Assembly (NCBI RefSeq): GCF_001425665.1
Contig: NZ_LMCX01000001.1
Location: 496,001 to 560,000 of the forward strand
Length of the DNA stretch: 64,000 nt
Reading direction: 5' to 3'
Origin: Yonghaparkia sp. Root332
GTDB lineage: Bacteria; Actinomycetota; Actinomycetes; Actinomycetales; Microbacteriaceae
Each line of letters begins with the position of its first letter. Position 1 is the first letter of the stretch. Below, piece by piece: positions 17,635 through 27,923 of the stretch. A program made the translations under genes and the position numbers. Under the pieces are notes generated by a model that was given only the letters and a program-made list of their open reading frames with translations, ran no database searches and was not told the DNA's origin.

Positions 17635-18780
17635 TCAGCGCCGCGTCGACGCCGTGACGGTGAACTTGGGCCCGCGCGCCACCTGGCGCGTGGGCCCGAC
17701 CGCTCTCTCCAGGGCCGGCGCGTAGCGCAGGTGGGAGTTCCAGACGACCCACAGCTCGCCCCCCGGGCGCAGGACGCGCGCCGCATCGGCGAACAGCCGC
17801 AGCGCGATGCCCGTGTGCACCGCCGCCCCGACGTGGAACGGCGGGTTGAGCGCGATGAGGTCGGCGCTCGCGTCGGGCTGGGCTCCGAGGCCGTCGTCCT
17901 GCACGACCTCGATCTCGACACCGTTCGCGGCGGCCGTGAGCCGCGCGCTCGCGACCGCCGCCGCCGACACGTCGGAGGCGATCACCCGCGCGCCGGGGTT
18001 CAGCCGCGCGAGAGTCGTCGCGATGAGGCCGGTGCCGCACGCGAGGTCGATGACCGTGCCGGCGGCGCCCACCCGCGGGGCATCGTCGAGGGCGGCGATG
18101 AGCGCGCGCGCGCCGATATCGACGGATGCCCCCGCGAACGTGCCGGGGACCGCGACCACCTCGAGCCCGAGGCCGCCGTCCCGCGCGCGCGCCGGCTCGA
18201 GCTCGGCGATCTCCCCGGCGGGCAGCGGAGACCGCGCGACGAGCGCCCGCGCCTTGCGCCGCGCGAGGCTCACGTCGAGGCGGGCGAACGACCCGCTCAG
18301 CACGTCGTTGGCGCCGAGGCTCATGTGCTTGACCATGCCGGCCGCGAGGAGGGCGACGCCGGGGTCGGAGCCGCGGGCGACCGCGCGCGCGATCGCGTCG
18401 AGGGCGTCGAGGGCGCGGGGGAGGCGGACGAGCGCGAGACGGGCATCCGTCGAGGCGACCTCGGCGAGCGCGTGCTGCGTGTACGCCGCGAGCCCGAGCG
18501 TCGCGGCGTTCGCGGCGAGGGCGCGCTCGGCGACGATCGAGTCCTGATGCACGCGGACGTGTCGCGCGCCGAGGGCGAGGGCGCCGAGCGTCAGGGCTCC
18601 GTGGGTGTCGCCGATGACGACGACCTCGTGGCCGACGAGGGCCTCGGCGTGGTCGGCTGCGGCGAGCTCGAGCAGCAGGCGATCAGCGGCGTCGTGGGCG
18701 CGCAGCTCAGGCGACTCGAGGTCGGGGCGTCGGCGGACGGCCGCGAGCAGAGGGTCGAGGAGGTCGGCGCCGCCAGTCAT
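17635..18780 (-). CDS. RsmC/RlmG-like class I methyltransferase
   Basis: A 381-residue protein with two halves. Residues 1-190 are a degenerate methyltransferase-like domain, and residues 190-381 are an active-looking one with the SAM motif VIDLACGTGLIATTLARLNPGARVIASDVS and the catalytic NPPFH. Doubling of the fold plus NPPFH is typical of RsmC (16S rRNA G1207) and RlmG (23S rRNA G1835) guanine-N2 methyltransferases. Which guanine is modified cannot be told from sequence. The ATG at 18780 has a ribosome site (GGAGCGGAG), and TAGCGT on the minus strand (18805-18810) is a candidate -10. Confidence 0.82.
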   Translation of the reverse strand: MTGGADLLDPLLAAVRRRPDLESPELRAHDAADRLLLELAAADHAEALVGHEVVVIGDTHGALTLGALALGARHVRVHQDSIVAERALAANAATLGLAAYTQHALAEVASTDARLALVRLPRALDALDAIARAVARGSDPGVALLAAGMVKHMSLGANDVLSGSFARLDVSLARRKARALVARSPLPAGEIAELEPARARDGGLGLEVVAVPGTFAGASVDIGARALIAALDDAPRVGAAGTVIDLACGTGLIATTLARLNPGARVIASDVSAAAVASARLTAAANGVEIEVVQDDGLGAQPDASADLIALNPPFHVGAAVHTGIALRLFADAARVLRPGGELWVVWNSHLRYAPALERAVGPTRQVARGPKFTVTASTRR

Positions 18781-18847
18781 GATCTCCGCTCCCCCACGGC
18801 GTCCACGCTAGCGGGGCGGCGCGTCCGCGGCGCGCCCGCGTCGGCCG

Positions 18848-19216
18848 TCAGCGCGCGTCGAGGAGCGCGCTGAGCCGCTGCTGCAGGTCGGCGGCGCGGA
18901 ACGGCTTGATGACGTAGTCGTCGACGCCGGCCGCGAACGCGCGCGCCAGGTCGTCCTCGTGGGCCTTGGCCGTGAGCATGACGATCTTCATGCGGCCGAC
19001 GCGTGCGTCGGCGCGGATCGCCCGGCACACGTCGAGGCCGGTGCGGGTCGGCATCATCCAATCGAGCACGACGAGGTCGAGCGGCTCGGCGAGGGCGATC
19101 GCGAGCGCGGAGTCGCCGTCGACGGCCTCGATGACCTGGTGGCCCAACTGCGTCACGCGCCGCGCGACGAGAGCCCGGATGTCCGGGTCGTCCTCCGCGA
19201 TCAGAACACGCGCCAT
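18848..19216 (-). CDS. Single-domain response regulator, first pair
   Basis: A 122-residue stand-alone receiver: acidic pocket EDD (residues 8-10), phospho-acceptor Asp52 in VVLDWMMP, MLTAKA with the switch residues and KPF near residue 103. There is no output domain, so it must act by protein contact or as a phosphate relay. It is divergent from the MASE1-like kinase at 19269, with 52 nt between the starts, and is very similar in layout to the receivers at 21265 and 46126. A GAAAGAAGGG ribosome site precedes the ATG. Confidence 0.9.
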   Translation of the reverse strand: MARVLIAEDDPDIRALVARRVTQLGHQVIEAVDGDSALAIALAEPLDLVVLDWMMPTRTGLDVCRAIRADARVGRMKIVMLTAKAHEDDLARAFAAGVDDYVIKPFRAADLQQRLSALLDAR

Positions 19217-19256
19217 CGTGGGGCCCTTCTTTCTGGGCGCAGGCCGCTCCCAGGAC

Positions 19257-19262
19257 TAGTCT
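19257..19262 (+). promoter_or_regulatory. TAGTCT -10 hexamer for a leaderless kinase transcript
   Basis: TAGTCT ends 6 nt before the ATG at 19269, within the 52-nt divergent spacer shared with the first receiver gene. Confidence 0.55.
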
Positions 19263-19268
19263 CTGCCC

Positions 19269-21326
19269 ATGAAGGCCGTTCACAAAATAGGGGCCGCGTC
19301 ACCGCCGCCCGCGGGCGTCACCGTTCCGGCTCTCATCGAGCGCTCGCGGGAGTGGTCGCTCGCGCTCTACGTGATCGTCATCGCCGCGCTGTCGCTGCTG
19401 TCGTTCCTCCTCGGCTTCGCCTCGCTCTACATCACCGCGCCCGGGGCGGGGGTCGCGATCTGGTGGCCCGCCGCCGGCGTCGGCGCGCTCATCTACCTGC
19501 TGTACCGGGGCCCGCGCTGGCAGGTGTTCCTGCTCGTGAGCGCGGTGGGGCTGCTCTCGAACATCGCGGTGGGCCGCCCCCTGAGCTTCGCGCTCACCGC
19601 CGCGATCATCCTCGTCGTCGAGCTGCTCGTGTTCGTCATGGTGCTGGGCCCGCAGTCGCGCGGGGCGCTCCTGTCGACGATGCGGGGGCTCGGCCGGTTC
19701 CTCATCGCGGTGCTCGCCGGGGCGCTCACGATCGGACTGGAAGGCGCGGTCACGCTCTTCCTGCTCGCGGGCATCGACCCGCTCGTGTCGTTCACGGCGC
19801 TCCTGCCGTCCCACGCATCCGCGCTCGTGCTCATCGTCCCGCTCGCGCTCGTCCCGCTGCCGCGGGCGGGCGTTCGGACCTTCCTCGCTCGACGCATCGA
19901 GGGGGTCGTCCAGTTCGCGCTGACGGTCGCCCTCGGATTCGTCGTGTTCTCGCCGACCCTTCCGATCCCGATGCTGTTCACGCTCTTCCCGCTCTTCGCA
20001 TGGGCGGCGTCGCGCTTCTCGCCGATCTTCGTCGTCGCCGAGCTGCTGGCCGTCGCGGCGATCGCGCCGACCATCACCGTCGCGAGCGGCGGGCCGTTCG
20101 GCTACTCGCAGGGCATCGAGAATCCGGGCTGGATCGTCCAGCTCTTCATGCTCTCGGCGGGCATCACGGCCCTCTTCCTCTCGGTCGTGCGGAGCGAGCG
20201 CGAGGCCCTCGCGACCGAGAAGGAGCGCCAGGCGGCCGTCATGCGCGGCGGCTTCCTCGGCTCGCAGGTCGGATTCCTCGTGCTCCGGTCGACGCCCGCC
20301 GAGGGCATGCAGGTCCTCGAGGCCAACGCGACGGCGACCGAGATCGTTGCGCGCGGATGGCTGCCGTCGGTGATCGGGAACTGGCTGGACCGCCCCATCG
20401 ACGACCTCAATCGAGAGCTCACCCTCCCCGACGGCCGCAGCTGGCAGGTCTTCGGCAGCCTCGCGCCCTCGGCCCGCGGGGAGGTCATCGCGGGCATCCA
20501 GCTCGTCGACGTCAGCGACCACGTCGCGGCGCGCGAGGCGATGGCCCACGCCATCGACCGCGAGCGGGCCGTCGCGGAGGAGCTGCGCGCGCTCTCGCGG
20601 CAGAAAGACGACTTCGTGTCGGCCGTGAGCCACGAGCTGCGCACGCCGATCACGAGCATCCTCGGCTTCGCGGAGGATCTCGACGAGTCGGCGTCGCCCG
20701 AGGAGCACGTGATGACCGAGGTGATCGTGCGCAACTCCAAGCGCCTCGCTGGCATGGTCGAGCAGCTCCTCGAGCTCGGACGGATGACCGCGCCCAACCC
20801 CGTGGGGGCGACCGGCGCGGTACCCCTCAACCGGATCGTCGCCGAGACGGTGGAGGAGCAGGGCCACATGGCAGAGTCGGCGGGGGTCGTGGTGGAGACG
20901 CGTCTGCACGAGGCCTCCCCGACCGTGGTCGGCGACGAGATCTCGATCGGCCGCGTGGCGACCAACCTGCTCTCCAACGCGATCAAATTCACGCCGGCCG
21001 GCGGAATCGTCCGGTTGACGACATCGATCGACGACGAGTACGCGGTGCTCGCGGTTGACGACTCGGGCGTCGGAGTCAGCGCAGACGATCGCGAGCGGGT
21101 CTTCGAGCGCTTCTACCGCTCGAGCGACGAGGCGAAGCTCGCCGCTCCGGGAACGGGGCTCGGACTGTCCATCGTGCGGTCGCTCGTCGAGCTGCACGAC
21201 GGAACGATCACGATCGAGGACTCGCTCCTCGGCGGTACCCGATTCGTCGTGCGCGTGCCGCTCGTCATGACCTCTCGAGAAGAGCAGCGATCCGTTCCTG
21301 GAGCTCGTCGGGCCGGAACGGCTTGA
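19269..21326 (+). CDS. MASE1-like membrane sensor histidine kinase, first copy
   Basis: A 685-residue kinase. About eight membrane helices fill residues 30-310 and include GVAIWWPAAGVGALIYLLYRG and LPSHASALVLIVPLALVPLP, patterns of the MASE1 integral sensor domain. A PAS-like stretch follows (RGGFLGSQVGFLVL to GIQLVDVSD). Then comes a HisKA domain with His455 in SAVSHELRTPITSILGF and an HATPase domain with TNLLSNAIKFTP, VDDSGVGV and GTGLGLSIVRSL. Its natural partner is the divergent receiver at 18848. Its last 62 nt overlap, antisense, the 3' end of the second receiver gene. The ligand is unknown. Confidence 0.9.
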   Translation: MKAVHKIGAASPPPAGVTVPALIERSREWSLALYVIVIAALSLLSFLLGFASLYITAPGAGVAIWWPAAGVGALIYLLYRGPRWQVFLLVSAVGLLSNIAVGRPLSFALTAAIILVVELLVFVMVLGPQSRGALLSTMRGLGRFLIAVLAGALTIGLEGAVTLFLLAGIDPLVSFTALLPSHASALVLIVPLALVPLPRAGVRTFLARRIEGVVQFALTVALGFVVFSPTLPIPMLFTLFPLFAWAASRFSPIFVVAELLAVAAIAPTITVASGGPFGYSQGIENPGWIVQLFMLSAGITALFLSVVRSEREALATEKERQAAVMRGGFLGSQVGFLVLRSTPAEGMQVLEANATATEIVARGWLPSVIGNWLDRPIDDLNRELTLPDGRSWQVFGSLAPSARGEVIAGIQLVDVSDHVAAREAMAHAIDRERAVAEELRALSRQKDDFVSAVSHELRTPITSILGFAEDLDESASPEEHVMTEVIVRNSKRLAGMVEQLLELGRMTAPNPVGATGAVPLNRIVAETVEEQGHMAESAGVVVETRLHEASPTVVGDEISIGRVATNLLSNAIKFTPAGGIVRLTTSIDDEYAVLAVDDSGVGVSADDRERVFERFYRSSDEAKLAAPGTGLGLSIVRSLVELHDGTITIEDSLLGGTRFVVRVPLVMTSREEQRSVPGARRAGTA

Positions 21327-21633
21327 TCACGTACTCGTCGATCCCGGCGTCGAACGCCGCCGCCATGTCCGTCTCCTGGGCACGCGCCGTCAGCATCAGG
21401 AGCCTGCTGGTGCTCGCCGCGGGATGCGCACGAAGCGCGCGGCACACCTCGAGACCGGTCAGGCCGGGCATCATCCAGTCGAGGACGATGACGTCGGGCG
21501 ACTCCTCGAGAGCAAGTCGGTAGCCGTCCTCCCCGTTCATCGCGGTGATGACCTCATGGCCCGCTCGGACCAGGCGGCGCGTGATCAGTGCGAGGAGGTC
21601 GGTTTCGTCCTCGCAGACCAGAATCCTCGCCAC
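21265..21633 (-). CDS. Single-domain response regulator, second pair
   Basis: A 122-residue receiver without output domain: CEDE pocket, Asp52 in VIVLDWMMPGL, MLTARA and KPF. It starts at a GTG with a strong AAAGGAGG ribosome site. The gene is divergent from the second MASE1-like kinase (41 nt between starts). Its 3' end runs 62 nt into the first kinase gene on the opposite strand, so both coding regions are constrained there. Sequence resemblance to the receiver at 18848 suggests a duplicated module. Confidence 0.9.
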   Translation of the reverse strand: MARILVCEDETDLLALITRRLVRAGHEVITAMNGEDGYRLALEESPDVIVLDWMMPGLTGLEVCRALRAHPAASTSRLLMLTARAQETDMAAAFDAGIDEYVIKPFRPDELQERIAALLERS

Positions 21634-21661
21634 GCTGGCCTCCTTTTCTCCCGAGGAACAT

Positions 21662-21667
21662 TACTCT
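21662..21667 (+). promoter_or_regulatory. TACTCT -10 hexamer for a leaderless kinase transcript
   Basis: TACTCT ends 7 nt before the ATG at 21675 in the 41-nt divergent spacer and fixes that start against an upstream frame extension to 21588. Confidence 0.55.
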
Positions 21668-21674
21668 CAGCATC

Positions 21675-23687
21675 ATGCGCATCCCCGGTCAGAGTCGACT
21701 GAAGCGCCAGGAGGACGCGCTCCTGGGCGCCTCCGGGCTGATCGAGCGGTCGAGGTCGTGGTCGCCATCGGTCTACATCGGCACGATCGTGTCGCTGGCG
21801 GGCCTCACCCTCCTTCTCGGACTGGCCGCCTTCGCCCTCACGCCGTCGAGCGGGTCCACCGCGATCTGGTGGCCGGCCGCGGGCACCGCGGCGATCCTCT
21901 ACCTGCTGTATCGGGGGCCCCGATGGCAGGCCGTCGTGCTCGTCGCCGTGCTCGCCGGTCTCTCGAATCTCATCGTCGGCCGGCCCCTGTCGTTCGCGCT
22001 GGGGGGAACGATCGTGACCGGTGTCGAGATCGCGGTCTTCGGGGCGCTGCTCGGAGCCCAGGCTCGCGTGGCGATGCTGGCAAGCACGCGAAAGCTCCTG
22101 CGATTCGTCGCCGCGGCCCTCGCCGCCGCGGTGTCTGTGGGCGTCCTCGGCGGGATCATGTTCCTGCTCCTGGTGAACGCGAACCCGATCGACACGTTCG
22201 CGACCCTCGTGCCCTCGCACGTCTCGGCCCTCCTCCTCATCGCGCCGCTGGCCCTCGTGCCTCTCCCCCGGCAGACGACGCCGCAGGGGTGGGAGCTCGC
22301 CCTGCAGATCGCGTCGTCCGCGGCGGCCGCCGCCGTCATCTTCCTCACGCCTCAGAGCGGCAGCCTGAGCACGCTGGCCCTGCCCTTCCTGGGTTGGGCG
22401 GCCGTGAGATTCCGTCCGATCGTCGCCATCGCCCAGGTGCTGGCGCTGAGTGTGGTCACCACCGTCGCGGCAGTGCTGGGGTCCGGCCCGTTCGTCTCCC
22501 CGGGCACGGCTCCGCCGATCGCCACCCTGGTGCAGATCTATCTGCTCTCGATCGCCGCGACGATGCTCTTCCTCATCGCATCGCGCAGCGAGCGAGCCGA
22601 GCTGCGCGCGCAGAATGAGCGAAGCGAAGCGCTGCTCCGCGGCGGCTTCATCGGCTCGCGCGTCGGATCGCTGTTCGTCCGCACCGACGACCTCGATGGG
22701 CCCGACATCATCGAGATCAACGAGGTCGCCGAGAATCTCGTTCGCGGTCAGTGGTTCGAGAATCTGATCTCGGAGTGGGTGAGTTCGGGATCGGAGGACA
22801 TCTCGAGCGAGATCACTCTCGACAACGGCCACATCGTGCAGGTCTTCGGTCGTCGCGTTCCGACCGAGTACGGCGAGTCCATCCTCGCCGTGCAGCTCGT
22901 CGACGTCACCGACCTGGTGCGCGCGCGCGAGAGTCTCGAGAAGACGGTGACGCTCGAGAGGCAGATGGTCGACGAGCTCCGCAAGATCTCCTCCCAGAAG
23001 GACGATTTCGTCGCCGCTGTCAGCCACGAGCTGCGGACGCCGATCACGAGCATCGTCGGGTTCTCCGAGGAGCTCGACGAGTCGGCGAATGAGGAGCAGC
23101 GCGAGTACACGACGATCATCCGACGCAATGCGCGACGACTCACGGAGATGGTCGAGGAGCTGCTTGAGCTGGGGCGCATGACCGCGCCGAACCCCGTCAG
23201 AGACCGCAGCGACATCGACGTCGAGCCGGTCATCCGCGAGGTCATCGATGACCAGACGATGAGCGCGCGCGCTCGGGGGGTCACCATCACGTACGCGCCG
23301 TCCCTCGCAACGAGCATGGTGAGCGGGGACGTGAACGCCCTCAGCCGCATCGTCACCAACCTGCTGTCGAACGCCATCAAGTTCACGCCGGAGGGCGGCG
23401 TCGTGGAGGTCAGAACGGAGATCCACGACGAGGGCGCCTCGCTGACGCTGTTCGTCGACGACTCCGGACCGGGCATCAGCGACGCCGATTCCCTGCATGT
23501 CTTCGATCGCTTCTTCCGCAGCGAGAGCGCGGAGAAGCGGCTCACGCCGGGGACGGGCCTCGGGCTCTCGATCGTGCGCTCGCTGGCGCAGCTTCTCGGC
23601 GGGACCGTGGAGATCGGCAGGTCCGCTCGAGGAGGCGCCCGCATCGCGGTGACGCTGCCCAGGGTCCAGGAGACGCAGGCCGTCTAG
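21675..23687 (+). CDS. MASE1-like membrane sensor histidine kinase, second copy
   Basis: A 670-residue paralogue of the kinase at 19269 with the same order of parts. About eight helices include STAIWWPAAGTAAILYLLYRG and VPSHVSALLLIAPLALVPLP. A PAS-like region (RGGFIGSRVGSLFV to VQLVDVTD) follows, then HisKA with His451 in AAVSHELRTPITSIVGF, and HATPase with TNLLSNAIKFTP, VDDSGPGI and GTGLGLSIVRSL. The shared TAPNPV and ELLELGRM segments show close kinship with the first copy. The divergent receiver at 21265 is the likely partner. The third copy at 43984 is more distant. Confidence 0.9.
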   Translation: MRIPGQSRLKRQEDALLGASGLIERSRSWSPSVYIGTIVSLAGLTLLLGLAAFALTPSSGSTAIWWPAAGTAAILYLLYRGPRWQAVVLVAVLAGLSNLIVGRPLSFALGGTIVTGVEIAVFGALLGAQARVAMLASTRKLLRFVAAALAAAVSVGVLGGIMFLLLVNANPIDTFATLVPSHVSALLLIAPLALVPLPRQTTPQGWELALQIASSAAAAAVIFLTPQSGSLSTLALPFLGWAAVRFRPIVAIAQVLALSVVTTVAAVLGSGPFVSPGTAPPIATLVQIYLLSIAATMLFLIASRSERAELRAQNERSEALLRGGFIGSRVGSLFVRTDDLDGPDIIEINEVAENLVRGQWFENLISEWVSSGSEDISSEITLDNGHIVQVFGRRVPTEYGESILAVQLVDVTDLVRARESLEKTVTLERQMVDELRKISSQKDDFVAAVSHELRTPITSIVGFSEELDESANEEQREYTTIIRRNARRLTEMVEELLELGRMTAPNPVRDRSDIDVEPVIREVIDDQTMSARARGVTITYAPSLATSMVSGDVNALSRIVTNLLSNAIKFTPEGGVVEVRTEIHDEGASLTLFVDDSGPGISDADSLHVFDRFFRSESAEKRLTPGTGLGLSIVRSLAQLLGGTVEIGRSARGGARIAVTLPRVQETQAV

Positions 23688-24100
23688 CTCCGCCGGAGCG
23701 GCCGCCAGACGACGAGCTGATTCGCCTTCTGCGCGCGCGTCCCGGCCCGCAGCGTGACGACCTCGCCCTCGGCTCCTGCGGCGAACACGCGCCGACCGGG
23801 CTTCGCGAGCAGCTCATCGGCGAGGGCGGTCTCGAGCTCGCGCACGCGCGACCGCAGCGCCTGGTTCTCGTTCTCGAGCTCGAGGATGCGGCGGATGCCC
23901 TCGAGGTTGAGCCCCTCGGCGCCGAGCCGCGCGATCTCGCGCAGCTGAACGACGTCGCGCATCGAGTACCGCCGGCTCTGCCCCGCCGTTCGCGTCGGCG
24001 ACACGAGACCGAGACGGTCGTACTGCCGCAGCGTCTGCGGGTGCATGCCCGCGAGCTCGGCCGCGACCGCGATCGCGAACAGCGGGGTCGACTCGTCCAT
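23684..24100 (-). CDS. hspR: HspR heat-shock repressor (MerR family)
   Basis: A 138-residue MerR-type regulator at the end of the dnaK operon. The N-terminus carries a winged helix-turn-helix with the HspR-typical MHPQTLRQYDRLGLVSPTRTAGQSRRYS. A coiled coil follows (about residues 75-100, RRILELENENQALRSRVREL). HspR binds HAIR elements with DnaK as co-repressor and shuts off chaperone genes; such elements are visible before dnaK and clpB here. The ATG at 24100 has a GGAAGGAG ribosome site; a longer frame to 24124 is less likely. No HAIR was found directly ahead of hspR, so it depends on the operon promoter. Confidence 0.92.
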   Translation of the reverse strand: MDESTPLFAIAVAAELAGMHPQTLRQYDRLGLVSPTRTAGQSRRYSMRDVVQLREIARLGAEGLNLEGIRRILELENENQALRSRVRELETALADELLAKPGRRVFAAGAEGEVVTLRAGTRAQKANQLVVWRPLRRS

Positions 24101-24144
24101 CACCGTGCTCCTTCCTCGCACCACGGCATCGGCGTCATCGCCGG

Positions 24145-25116
24145 TCAGCCCTTCGCCCTCGCGAGCAGGTCGTCGCGCGGGTTCTCGTCGCCGAGGGCCT
24201 TCGCGAACGCCTCGAGCTTCTTCCTCGCGTCGGCGCTGAGGTTGCCGGGCACCGCTACCTGAACGGTCGCGAGCAGGTCGCCCGTGCCCTTCGGCGTCGT
24301 GACGCCGCGGCCCTTCACGCGCAGCACGCGTCCGCTGGGGGTGCCGGGCGCGACCTTGAGCCGCACCGGCTCGCCGCCGAGGGTCGGAACCTCGATGGTC
24401 GCGCCGAGCGCGGCCTCGTGGAAGGTGACGGGCACGTCGAGCCGGAGGTCGAGCCCGTCGCGGGCGAACACCGGGTGCGGGCGCACGGTGACGCTCAGCA
24501 CCAGGTCGCCGGGGTCGCCCCCGGTCGTGCTCGCCTCGCCCTTGCCGCGCAGCCGGATCTTCTGACCATCGGCGACGCCGGGCGGGATCTTCACGGTGAG
24601 CGGCCGGCCACCCTCCCGCTCGAGCTGGACGGTGTCGCCGTGGATCGCCGTGAGGAAGTCGAGGGTCACCTGGGCTATCTGGTCGCGGCCCTTCTGCGGC
24701 CCCCGGCCGAATCCGGCGGATGCTCCGCCGGCGCCGAACTGCCCGCCGAACATGCTCCCGAAGATGTCGTCGAAGCCCGCGGACTGCGCACGCCGACCTC
24801 CCGGGGCGCCGCCGCCGAACATTCCGCCGAAGACGTCCTCGAAGCCGCCGGGCTGCCCGCCCGCCGTGAACCGCGCGCCCGATCCCATCGCCCGCAGCTG
24901 GTCGTACTCGGCGCGCTCGGACGGATCCGAGAGCACCGAGTACGCTTCGCTGATCTCCTTGAAGCGCGCCTCGGCTGCCGCATCACCCGCGTTGGAGTCG
25001 GGGTGGTACTGCCGCGCGAGCTTGCGATAAGCCTTCTTGAGCTCGGACTCCGAGGCGGTCCTGGGCACGCCGAGGACCGCGTAGAAGTCCTTGTCGAACC
25101 AGTCGTTGCTGGCCAT
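24145..25116 (-). CDS. dnaJ: DnaJ/CbpA-type co-chaperone without zinc finger
   Basis: A 323-residue Hsp40. The J-domain (residues 9-75) contains HPD at 38-40. A Gly/Phe-rich linker with repeated FGGMFGG-like units follows, then two beta-barrel substrate domains ([16 protein letters not shown] onward). No CxxCxGxG zinc-finger repeats are present, so this is a type II, CbpA/DnaJ1-like protein. It stimulates DnaK ATPase and delivers substrates. Only 6 nt separate it from grpE, and hspR follows 44 nt later, giving the classic actinobacterial operon order. Confidence 0.93.
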   Translation of the reverse strand: MASNDWFDKDFYAVLGVPRTASESELKKAYRKLARQYHPDSNAGDAAAEARFKEISEAYSVLSDPSERAEYDQLRAMGSGARFTAGGQPGGFEDVFGGMFGGGAPGGRRAQSAGFDDIFGSMFGGQFGAGGASAGFGRGPQKGRDQIAQVTLDFLTAIHGDTVQLEREGGRPLTVKIPPGVADGQKIRLRGKGEASTTGGDPGDLVLSVTVRPHPVFARDGLDLRLDVPVTFHEAALGATIEVPTLGGEPVRLKVAPGTPSGRVLRVKGRGVTTPKGTGDLLATVQVAVPGNLSADARKKLEAFAKALGDENPRDDLLARAKG

Positions 25117-25122
25117 CGGCGC

Positions 25123-25836
25123 CTACCCCTCGGGCGTGAAGACGGCGACCTTGGCAGCGCGGATCAGGCGGTCGCCGAGGATGTAGCCGACCTCGATGAC
25201 ATCGCCGACGACGTTGCTCGTGACGTCGGGCTTGGGCAGCTGCACGAGGGCCTCGTGACGGTTCGGGTCGAAGGGCTCGCCGATCTCGCCCACCTTCGCC
25301 AGGCCGTAGCGCTCGAAGCCGCTGCGCAGCTTCTGCGCGACGAGCTCGAGCGGGCTCCCGGCGAGGTCGCCGTGCGACTCGGCGCGATCGAGGTCGTCGA
25401 TCGCGGGGAGCAGCGTGCGGATGACCTCGGCGATGTTCGCCTCGCGGTTGGCGGCGCGGTCGCGCTCGACGCGCGTACGGAAGTTCGCGAGCTCCGCCTC
25501 CGCGCGCGCGGCGCGGTCGCGGTACTCGGCGATCTCCTTCTGCCCGGCCTCCGAAAGGATCCGATCGATGTCCGCATCCAGGCTCGCCCCGGTCTCGGAG
25601 ACCTCCACGTCGGCATCCTCGACCGCGAACAGCTCCTCGATCGTCTCCGCGTCGGTCGGCGCGCCGTCCTCCGCGAGGGGGGCCTCGTCGGCCTCCCCCG
25701 CGGCGGGGGCCGTCTCGGGCTCGGGCGAGCCGTCGGGGCCGAGGTCGATGACCTTCCCGGTCTCGTCATCGATGCGGCGTCGCCGCTTGATGACGGGCTT
25801 CTGGTCGTCGTCGCCGTCGCGCTTGCGGGCGGCCAT
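25123..25836 (-). CDS. grpE: GrpE nucleotide exchange factor
   Basis: A 237-residue protein. A long acidic, disordered N-terminus (residues 1-80) precedes a coiled coil (EYRDRAARAEAELANFRTRVERD) and the beta domain with RSGFERYGLAKVGEIGEPFDPNRHEAL, the GrpE signature. It releases ADP from DnaK. It begins 2 nt past the dnaK stop and ends 6 nt before dnaJ, so the four genes are one transcript. Confidence 0.95.
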   Translation of the reverse strand: MAARKRDGDDDQKPVIKRRRRIDDETGKVIDLGPDGSPEPETAPAAGEADEAPLAEDGAPTDAETIEELFAVEDADVEVSETGASLDADIDRILSEAGQKEIAEYRDRAARAEAELANFRTRVERDRAANREANIAEVIRTLLPAIDDLDRAESHGDLAGSPLELVAQKLRSGFERYGLAKVGEIGEPFDPNRHEALVQLPKPDVTSNVVGDVIEVGYILGDRLIRAAKVAVFTPEG

Positions 25837-25838
25837 GA

Positions 25839-27751
<1,913 letters not shown>

Positions 27752-27794
27752 TTTGAGAACGCGGATGCTCGCTGTCAAGTCGAGCAGCCCCGAA

Positions 27795-27815
27795 CTTGCG
27801 CCATCCCGACTCAAT
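27795..27815 (-). promoter_or_regulatory. HAIR-like element 2 of the dnaK operon
   Basis: CTTGCGC, exactly 7 nt, ACTCAAT: 5 of 7 and 6 of 7 matches to the HAIR halves. It lies 64 nt upstream of element 1. A further TTGACA on the minus strand falls between the two. Confidence 0.6.
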
Positions 27816-27911
27816 TCTCAGGCGGGAGCGGTGCCGTGTTCGCGCTCAGCGTGCGCTCGAGCCGCGTGGACACGCGCCTCGGCGCGTCACCCGCGGTTCA
27901 CCGGCCGGCAG

Positions 27912-27917
27912 TACCGT
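27912..27917 (+). promoter_or_regulatory. TACCGT -10 hexamer for a leaderless transporter transcript
   Basis: TACCGT ends 6 nt before the ATG at 27924 and rules against the long frame extension to 27726, which would cross the HAIR operators. Confidence 0.55.
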
Positions 27918-27923
27918 GAGCGC

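Noticed and set aside
24101-24144. A separate HAIR site or promoter for hspR
   Set aside because: The 44-nt gap after dnaJ contains only a ribosome site, so hspR is read from the dnaK promoter.
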